Source: Patescibacteria group bacterium (GTDB lineage: Bacteria; Patescibacteriota; Patescibacteriia; JAHIZJ01). From it: a stretch of 33,485 nt of DNA. Under the pieces are notes generated by a model that saw only the letters and a program-made list of their open reading frames with translations, had not been told where the DNA came from and searched no databases. A program made the translations under genes and the position numbers. The stretch's first letter is position 1. Each line of letters starts with the position of its first letter. Positions 26,950-33,485 of this stretch are shown piece by piece. The stretch covers positions 1-33,485 of the forward strand of contig JAHIZJ010000031.1 of the NCBI GenBank assembly GCA_018814765.1. Direction: 5' to 3'.

Positions 26950-27501
26950 TTAAATTAAATCTCTTGGAAGCAAATATATAATAATTGCGCTTACAAAGCA
27001 AAAAATAGCCATAATAACGAATAATGATGTAAATCCATATATCGTGGCTACAACACCGCCTGCCAAGGCTCCCAGAGCCGTTACAATGTAATCCGTACTC
27101 TCCCAGCTACCCCACTGTGAAGCATATTTACCTGTTTCCAGGTGCCGTGTAAAAGAAGCTGAAAATGCGGGTGAAGAAATTGCAAAACCCAATCCGATTA
27201 TTATCTGAACTATAAATAAAGATAAAACCGAAGATACCATCAGATAGCCTAAATATCCTACACCGATGATAAAATAACCCAGAGAAATCGCCAGCTCCTG
27301 CTCTTTAACCTTATCCTCCATCTTTCCCATTAAAAAAATAACCACCCCGGCGACTAAAGTAAATATGGCCCAAGATTGTGAAGCAGACAGAATATCACCG
27401 CCGATTTCTTCAACAAATACCGCATAAATCGGCGTTAGCATTGCCGTTGAAAACATTACCATAGTATCGAATAGCAATAAGAGCTTCAGTGCTTTTTTCA
27501 T
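26950..27501 (-). CDS. Half-size MFS transporter-like protein (about 6 TM)
   Basis: TPIYAVFVEEIGGDILSASQSWAIFTLVAGVVIFLMGKMEDK...GLGFAISSPAFSASFTRHLETGKYASQWGSWESTDYI. Confidence 0.75.
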   Translation of the reverse strand: MKKALKLLLLFDTMVMFSTAMLTPIYAVFVEEIGGDILSASQSWAIFTLVAGVVIFLMGKMEDKVKEQELAISLGYFIIGVGYLGYLMVSSVLSLFIVQIIIGLGFAISSPAFSASFTRHLETGKYASQWGSWESTDYIVTALGALAGGVVATIYGFTSLFVIMAIFCFVSAIIIYLLPRDLI

Positions 27502-27558
27502 TTCCCGTCAAATTTCATATGATTAACTCTATTATTATAGTTATTTCATTGCTTTTAA

Positions 27559-29157
27559 TCAAGGTCGCGTGTTATTATTTTTCTTTGGCTTGGTAATGTT
27601 TGGCTTTCTATTATAAAAAGGTATTATCGTTTTATCCGGTTTTAAACGGTTAGTTAGAATCTTATTTATTATTGATTCTGGATTGAACTTATCGTTTTTT
27701 TTTAATCCGTATTTATTTACTCCTAGAGCCAAGCCTAAACTATTTGCGATAGTAACCCCCACCCTGACTGATGTAAATGGGCCTGGACCTTTTACCACTG
27801 CAATATGCGTAAGTTCGTTCACTTTGATATGATATCTTGTTATGAAATGATCAATTGTCTTTAATAAATCATCCCTCTTAAGCGCCGTGATAGTTTTATT
27901 GTATATATGAATCTTCGGCCCCTTTTTCAAATATAACTTTATCGTGTTAAATTCGGTTGTATCTATTAATAATATATTTGGGCTGTTCTTTTTCATGCTT
28001 GTCCATAACTCTTTAATCGTTCTGTCCATATGAGTTACATGTTTATACTTATGAAAAACCACCGGATCAATCCAGCGATAATCAGAATGCTCCCAGTCTA
28101 ACCTTATTGTTTTACTTTTAGTTTCAAACATAAACGGGTGAACAATCCATTTGTGCTTCCCATCGGCATGGTTAATATACTTTTTTCCTTGAACCATCAA
28201 CTTGAGCTGGTTCTTCTTAAGGCCTGTTTCTTCTTGTATCTCCTTATATGCTTGCTCTAGTGGTTTGTTGTCATTATCATAGCCTGCAACAACGTGCCAA
28301 TATCCAGGAAATTGACCAATCTTCTTCGAGCGCTTCATGATTAATATCTTGTCTTTGTGTCTTATTGACACAACTACAATGCTTGATTCTTTATTAATCA
28401 AATACTTCTTACACCAACCGATAGACTGTCTTGCCACTTCCTTTTCATGACCGCGCAACTGGTGATAACAATTTTTCAATACTACCAGCTTTTTGGCATC
28501 ACACGATATATACGCAAAAGCCTTTTTAACTTCTCTTACCTTTACAACATCATCTCTGTCTCCTACAAAATAAAGCGTCGGAATTTGAATATGGCCCGCT
28601 TCTTTAACCATGTTATATTTTTTTGAATCGTTAAACAGTTTTGGGTCTACAGTGTGTTTAATCTCAGGATTTCTTTTATCGTAAACTATTCTATATTTTT
28701 TTCCGTTTTTTTTATCAAGATGTGTAAACAAACGCGAATAAGTCTTGATCATGCTTGATACAGGAGAGAGGCCTATTAACACTTTAATGTTATGATCTCG
28801 TACTGTTCTAAGCGCTGCTATTGCTCCCCCCATACTATGTCCCACTAAACCAATGTTGTTAATACCTCTTTTTCGCAAATACTCAATAGCCGATTTCAAA
28901 TCATTTAGTAATCGAGTATATGTAACTGAACTAAACTTTCCTTCTGATTCACCTAACCCGGAAAAATCAAATCTTAACGCACAAATTGACTCCTGTTCCG
29001 CTAGATCTCCTATAATTTTTAATAATCTTTTTTCTTTGTAGTCATTGTAACCGTGACAGATAACTAGACCTGCATTATTAATTGGTCTTTTCGGCACATG
29101 AAGAACTCCAACCAATCGCTCACCTCTATTGTTTTTGAAATATATCTTTTTAATCAT
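27559..29157 (-). CDS. Three-domain fusion: alpha/beta hydrolase - NUDIX - TsaB-like
   Basis: ICHGYNDYKEKRL...GHSMGGAIAALRT...VGDRDD...CYHQ; VSIRHKDKILIMKRSKKIGQFPGYWHVVAGY...KEIQEETGL; LLIDTTEFNTIKLYL...HIAVVKGPGPFTSVRVGVTIANSLGLALGV. Confidence 0.88.
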   Translation of the reverse strand: MIKKIYFKNNRGERLVGVLHVPKRPINNAGLVICHGYNDYKEKRLLKIIGDLAEQESICALRFDFSGLGESEGKFSSVTYTRLLNDLKSAIEYLRKRGINNIGLVGHSMGGAIAALRTVRDHNIKVLIGLSPVSSMIKTYSRLFTHLDKKNGKKYRIVYDKRNPEIKHTVDPKLFNDSKKYNMVKEAGHIQIPTLYFVGDRDDVVKVREVKKAFAYISCDAKKLVVLKNCYHQLRGHEKEVARQSIGWCKKYLINKESSIVVVSIRHKDKILIMKRSKKIGQFPGYWHVVAGYDNDNKPLEQAYKEIQEETGLKKNQLKLMVQGKKYINHADGKHKWIVHPFMFETKSKTIRLDWEHSDYRWIDPVVFHKYKHVTHMDRTIKELWTSMKKNSPNILLIDTTEFNTIKLYLKKGPKIHIYNKTITALKRDDLLKTIDHFITRYHIKVNELTHIAVVKGPGPFTSVRVGVTIANSLGLALGVNKYGLKKNDKFNPESIINKILTNRLKPDKTIIPFYNRKPNITKPKKNNNTRP

Positions 29158-29368
29158 GTATTTATATCATCTAATAACTCTGGATAATTCAATGATGTGT
29201 ATTGCCAATTGTTTGGCAGGTTATGTTTTTGGTAATTATATTTAGTATATTTCATATGGTTTAATAAGTCTTCTTCATCGCGAATTATATGATCATAGAA
29301 AGATTTTTGCCAATAGAAACGAGGATGAGTTTTGTTACATTTAATAATCAATTTATTGCCCTGTAGAC

Positions 29369-29384
29369 GAGGTGGCGCCACCTC
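29369..29384. repeat. Perfect 16-bp palindrome GAGGTGGCGCCACCTC inside the RAYT CDS
   Basis: Self-complementary by inspection; preceded on the plus strand by GTAG (29363-29366). Confidence 0.8.
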
Positions 29385-29413
29385 TATGTTATCACCCCCA
29401 CCCTCTTCATGTT

Positions 29414-29439
29414 GGCGAGATTCCGTAATCTCGCCTACG
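29414..29439 (-). repeat. REP-like hairpin GTAG-GCGAGATT-ACGG-AATCTCGC inside the RAYT CDS
   Basis: Perfect inverted repeat GGCGAGATT/AATCTCGCC with 4-nt loop; 5' GTAG tetranucleotide on the minus strand; translated in frame as VGEITESR. Confidence 0.8.
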
Positions 29440-29766
29440 ATGAGACTATTTGCATCCCGTGTAAATTCTTTCTTTAGTGATTGAATAATCTTTGAAATAT
29501 TATATATTCCATTTGGCTTTAGTAATAGATGGAAATGATCCAATAGTAAATAAAAATCATATAACTCAAATATTTTTATACGTTTACATACCCTTAGCTC
29601 TTCAATAAATAGTTTACATAACTCTTCTTTCTTAAAATACGGGAAACCATTATGTGTCTTTGTTGTGATAAAACAAACAGCGTTTTCTATATAAAACCGC
29701 TTTGGATGACAAGATGGAATTGCAATCATTAATGTAGCTGCTCATCTCCCTGCCGATATCCGGTGA

Positions 29767-30342
29767 TTATTTCTTCTTTTTAGGTTTGGGTAATTTATCG
29801 ATAACTACCACTTTTTTGTTCTCCAGAACATCATAGAGAAACCGATCGGTCAACTCACGTCTAAACTCAAACTCTTTTGTTGTCATTACAGTATAATTTA
29901 TGTCCTTATCAAAATATTCCTGAAACTTGTGTAATAACCTCTTCAATTTTAATCGATTTACCTTGCCTACCACCAGCATATCAGTAGTCGCCTCTTTTCT
30001 TCCCATAAATATTCCGGTCAAGGCTAAATAACGAACCTGTCCTATTTTCTCTATTGAGGTAACAAAGTCTTTTTCCAGCATTAACTGTGCTTTTAACATC
30101 AGTGATTTGAGCTCAGAATAGAGTGGAAAATCCTTTCTCAATGTGTAGTATTTTTTTCTGTTCTTGTCGACCTGCTCAACTATTCCTATTTGTTCCAAGT
30201 TTTTTAACTCTTGACGTATACTATTGATACGTTGATCTAATTTCCTAGTTAATTCCCGAACAAAATATGGCTGATCCGGATTTGAAAAAAACAGTCGTAA
30301 CAATTTAACTCTTGTAGCTGAACCAAATAGTTGTTCAAGCAT
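29767..30342 (-). CDS. Winged-HTH regulator with C-terminal nucleotidyltransferase-like domain
   Basis: MLEQLFGSATRVKLLRLFFSNPDQPYFVRELTRKLDQRINSIRQELKNLEQIGIVE; YLALTGIFMGRKEATTDMLVVGKVNRLKLKRLL. Confidence 0.8.
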   Translation of the reverse strand: MLEQLFGSATRVKLLRLFFSNPDQPYFVRELTRKLDQRINSIRQELKNLEQIGIVEQVDKNRKKYYTLRKDFPLYSELKSLMLKAQLMLEKDFVTSIEKIGQVRYLALTGIFMGRKEATTDMLVVGKVNRLKLKRLLHKFQEYFDKDINYTVMTTKEFEFRRELTDRFLYDVLENKKVVVIDKLPKPKKKK

Positions 30343-30419
30343 ATTTCTATCTTCATATATTAATCTTATAATTATATTATATGTATTTTCCTACATACTG
30401 TAAAGACAATGACTATTGC

Positions 30420-30448
30420 TTGATTATTTCACGAATTTGTAGTATAAA
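30420..30448 (+). promoter_or_regulatory. Promoter TTGATT-N17-TATAAA for the 30482..32773 gene
   Basis: -35 30420-30425, -10 30443-30448; TGTAGTAT direct repeats at 30438-30445 and 30453-30460. Confidence 0.55.
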
Positions 30449-30481
30449 TATATGTAGTATCACAATCGTTCTATATTGATT

Positions 30482-32773
30482 ATGTCATATATAAAAACTG
30501 AAATTAGCCCATTTTTACTGCATGGTCCGCACCAAGAAAATGAAGCTATCTCACTATTAGTATCTCGTCCAACACCTCAAGAGGTGGAATCATTGGGACG
30601 CCTTTTTATGATATTAAAAGTCTCTCCAGCAAACGAACAAACAAAAAAAATTATTAGCTCTATACAGCAAGAAGGTAAAAACTTTTACTACCAACAGTTA
30701 GAATCAAATACTGAATTGGCTTTTGAGGCCATGTTAAAAAAACTAAACGAGTTATTAAGTGGTTTCCTGAAACATTCATCATCAGAATGGCTAGATAACT
30801 TTAGCGCAATTGTCGGCGTAGTAAAAGATACAGAATTATATTTTACACAAATCGGTGATCTGTCCGCTTTCCTGATTCATCAAAATCGCATTGTAAATAT
30901 TTTAGATAAAACCAAAGGTGCAGAGGCACGCATCAATCCTCTAAAAATATTTTCTCAAACCATTTCAGGACAACTCTCTCCAAATGACTCTCTTGTTTTT
31001 ACTAGTAATAGTATCCTTGACTTCATATCCTTGGAGCGCTTACGCACAATAATTCAGAGTGGCTCCCCTCATCAGGCCAATCAGACCCTGGAAAGCTTGC
31101 TGGCCCCTAGCCAACACACACAGGGTTTCGCAGCTTTAACTATTGGACTTCTTCCTGAAACTACTCAGGTTCAACCTTCTCATAAAAATACTCAGCCTAC
31201 CTATAGCGGACTGTCTTCACAAGAGTCAATGAATAAGCTTGTTTCCCGTGAAGAGTCTACCGACCAGCTTCTAACTCCATCTACCTGGTCATATTTTTAT
31301 CGTATTGTTAAACCCATTGGAACCAAGGGTAATGAATTGCTACAGAAAGTTGGCTTTAAATCACAGCACACCTCCAGACGCATACAAAGCCCAACCCAAT
31401 ACTATGTCCCGGTTCGCGATACATACAAACCAACTCGTCATGTCAAATACCCATCACGCTTTGTCTTTGTATTAGGAAAATTATTAACTGGCATTGAATA
31501 TATTTTTTCATTTATTAAGGGCCTAGTTATGTCCTTGATAAATCTAATCAGCGGACGTAAAAATGTTAAACACAAACTACAACATTTACCAACTACCGCA
31601 ACAAATACCGTCTCAAAAAGAATCATTTTATTTCAAAAACTTTCCAAACAAAGAAAAATCATACTCATCATTATAATAATATTGGTTTTTGTTTTTGCTC
31701 AAAGTATTATATACATCGGCCGTCGTGATGAAACACAAAAGCAGTCAGACATCTACGACCAGTCGTTGGCTCAAGCGATCACAAAACAAGAAGAAGCAGA
31801 AGCAGCTTTACTATATGGTGACGAAGAAGGAGCTCGTTTACTCCTGAAACTATCCGAAGAGCTGATCCTTAGTATTCCTGAAAAAGAAAGAGAAAAGAAG
31901 TATCAGGATGAAATAGCAGGACTGGATACAAAAATACAAGCTCTCTATACCAAAACAAAACACATAAATACTATTGCTGAGCCAACCGTCGCGGCTGACT
32001 TAACTACCATAAAGAATGATATTTCAACGGGCGGTCTGATAGGTTTATTTGGCGAAGAATTAGTTGTGTACTCATCCACACAACCAGAAATTTATAAGAT
32101 CAACCTAACCTCAGGAGATGCTACGGCTGTTCCCTACTCTGATACTGCCGAGCAATTAACCAGCTTAGCTTTACCAACTGGCAATTCAGTTGGTACTCTG
32201 GCGCTGTCAAATGATTCAATTCTTCAATACGATTCCGCTTCAAATACTTTTACAGCCATACCTATCGAATACGAAAATCAGGACAAAAATCTGGTGGATG
32301 TCTTTGCTTATGCCAGTAGACTATACTTCCTTGATGCAAAGAATAATCAAATATTCCGCCATCAAAAAGTGGGCAATCAATATCAAAAAGGTACCGGTTG
32401 GATAACACAGGAAGATATAGATGTAACTAATGGCGTGTCTTTGGCCATAGACGGGTCGGTCTATGTCCTGCGTTCCGATGGCGTTCTGTCAAAATTCTTC
32501 CAAGGTTCAGCAGATGACTCCTTTAGTCTTCAGGAGATCGATCCAATCCTGACCAATCCAACATCATTTTTCACTGATGATGAAACCGAATATTTATATG
32601 TATTGGAGCCCCAAAATAAGCGCTTATTGGTCTATTCAAACAAAGGCAACCTGAAAAATCAATATACTTCAGATTCTTTCAACAACCTGACTGATATGAT
32701 AATCAAAGAGGATGGTAAAAAAGCTTACCTCTTAAACGGTAGCAAAGTATTTGTTGTTGATTTGTTGGAATAA
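30482..32773 (+). CDS. Membrane protein with degenerate PP2C-like N-terminal domain and C-terminal beta-propeller-like domain
   Basis: ELYFTQIGDLSAFLIHQNRIVNI (PP2C GD motif-like); TM IILIIIIILVFVFAQSIIYI; propeller-like repeats near C-terminus (SVYVLRSDGVLSKF, EYLYVLEPQNKRLLVYSNKGNL). Confidence 0.65.
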   Translation: MSYIKTEISPFLLHGPHQENEAISLLVSRPTPQEVESLGRLFMILKVSPANEQTKKIISSIQQEGKNFYYQQLESNTELAFEAMLKKLNELLSGFLKHSSSEWLDNFSAIVGVVKDTELYFTQIGDLSAFLIHQNRIVNILDKTKGAEARINPLKIFSQTISGQLSPNDSLVFTSNSILDFISLERLRTIIQSGSPHQANQTLESLLAPSQHTQGFAALTIGLLPETTQVQPSHKNTQPTYSGLSSQESMNKLVSREESTDQLLTPSTWSYFYRIVKPIGTKGNELLQKVGFKSQHTSRRIQSPTQYYVPVRDTYKPTRHVKYPSRFVFVLGKLLTGIEYIFSFIKGLVMSLINLISGRKNVKHKLQHLPTTATNTVSKRIILFQKLSKQRKIILIIIIILVFVFAQSIIYIGRRDETQKQSDIYDQSLAQAITKQEEAEAALLYGDEEGARLLLKLSEELILSIPEKEREKKYQDEIAGLDTKIQALYTKTKHINTIAEPTVAADLTTIKNDISTGGLIGLFGEELVVYSSTQPEIYKINLTSGDATAVPYSDTAEQLTSLALPTGNSVGTLALSNDSILQYDSASNTFTAIPIEYENQDKNLVDVFAYASRLYFLDAKNNQIFRHQKVGNQYQKGTGWITQEDIDVTNGVSLAIDGSVYVLRSDGVLSKFFQGSADDSFSLQEIDPILTNPTSFFTDDETEYLYVLEPQNKRLLVYSNKGNLKNQYTSDSFNNLTDMIIKEDGKKAYLLNGSKVFVVDLLE

Positions 32774-32826
32774 TATTAGACAATTAACCTAATCAATAAA
32801 CCAAATATTGGATTTATTTTATTTAT

Positions 32827-33300
32827 ATGGACATCCTAAAACTAACAAAGGAGTTCGCAAAAAAAGAATATGCCAAGCAGGACAAGGAACATGGCTGGAA
32901 GCACATATCCGAAGTAATGGATACAGCATTACAATTAGCAAAATCTTATCCAGAAGTTGATCTGGAAATTCTAAAGCTAGCAGTCTTATTACATGACGTC
33001 AGTTATTTTAATTACGAAACACATGTTGAAGAGTCTATTAAAACTGCAGAAAAGTTTTTGCATAACAAGGCTTATCCTAAAGATAAAATCAAGAAGGTAC
33101 TTGATGTAATGATTGCTCATTCCGGCCCACACAGAAGGAAGCTTGGTGATACGAAGTTAATAGAAGGAAAGATTATCTACGATTCTGACAAATATGTGCG
33201 TTCCCATACTCTAGAAGGAATGCAAAAATACTATCCCAGGTTTTATCTTAATGAGACTAGAGAGTTATTGAAGAAAACTCGTCCTGAATTATTTAAATAA
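32827..33300 (+). CDS. HD-domain phosphohydrolase
   Basis: KEHGWKHISEVMDTALQLA...LKLAVLLHDVSYF...IAHSGPHRR...IYDSDKYVRS. Confidence 0.85.
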   Translation: MDILKLTKEFAKKEYAKQDKEHGWKHISEVMDTALQLAKSYPEVDLEILKLAVLLHDVSYFNYETHVEESIKTAEKFLHNKAYPKDKIKKVLDVMIAHSGPHRRKLGDTKLIEGKIIYDSDKYVRSHTLEGMQKYYPRFYLNETRELLKKTRPELFK

Positions 33301-33333
33301 TCTATTGACGGCGTTTTAACGCCGGTGAATAGA
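33301..33333. other. Strong nested hairpin directly after the HD gene
   Basis: TCTATT..CGGCGTT tt AACGCCG..AATAGA; no U-tract. Confidence 0.5.
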
Positions 33334-33447
33334 ACTTCAGTTCGTAACACTAAACATAGCTAAAGCTGGGTCTTTGACGAGTCTTTTGCAATAAAAACAG
33401 CTGTATCGCTCCAGCTATGAAAAATATATATTCTAATTAAATATAAA

Positions 33448-33485
33448 CGTAAAAAAAGGCCGCCAAGCTAATAAGCTCAGCGGCA
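33448..33485 (-). terminator. Intrinsic terminator of a minus-strand gene beyond the window edge
   Basis: Minus strand: GCCGCTGAGCTTATTAGCTTGGCGGC followed by TTTTTTT. Confidence 0.8.

Larger units (their letters stand above)
29154..29729 (-). mobile_element. REP-associated tyrosine transposase (RAYT, Y1/IS200-like)
   Basis: FITTKTHNGFPYF...YDFYLLLDHFHLLLKP...IIQSLKKEFTRDAN...FYWQKSFYDHIIRDEEDLLNHMKYTKYNYQKHNL. Confidence 0.92.

Noticed and set aside
1-33485. tRNA/rRNA genes, CRISPR arrays, alternative genetic code
   Set aside because: No T-loop/anticodon-arm patterns, no rRNA sequence, no regularly spaced repeats; TGA serves as a normal stop in several genes

Overview
Window of a small, AT-rich bacterial genome with compact, mostly minus-strand operons. 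The gene repertoire (split ComEC, half-size MFS, wHTH/NTase-like regulators, FG-GAP/NHL secreted proteins, DUF11 surface protein with sortase, CAP-domain membrane protein) suggests a Patescibacteria/CPR lineage; this is inference. TGA is used as a stop, so the standard bacterial code applies. Confidently recognised genes: secA, ComEC channel half, ComEC-type metallo-beta-lactamase half, class I fructose-1,6-bisphosphatase, sortase, YkuD L,D-transpeptidase with FG-GAP repeats, NADAR, MazG-like, NUDIX, RAYT-type Y1 transposase. No rRNA, tRNA or CRISPR was found. Main leads: (1) a triple fusion alpha/beta hydrolase-NUDIX-TsaB, translationally coupled to a RAYT transposase; (2) a REP-like GTAG-hairpin embedded in frame inside that RAYT gene; (3) a 37-bp palindrome found twice, each time in the same register over the -35 box of a promoter for a cell-envelope gene; (4) a structured 18477-18589 element with competing stems and a plus-strand intrinsic terminator but no plus-strand gene; (5) a 105-bp exact repeat carrying SEC-C tail sequence at the 3' ends of secA and a HEAT-like SEC-C gene; (6) a wHTH fused to a PEP-utiliser phosphohistidine domain without ATP-grasp; (7) a five-gene minus-strand 'housecleaning' operon (NUDIX, hydrolase, MazG, NUDIX, NADAR); (8) an inverted fbp gene lying exactly between the two ComEC halves. 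Nothing was searched against a database; novelty is not established for any item.
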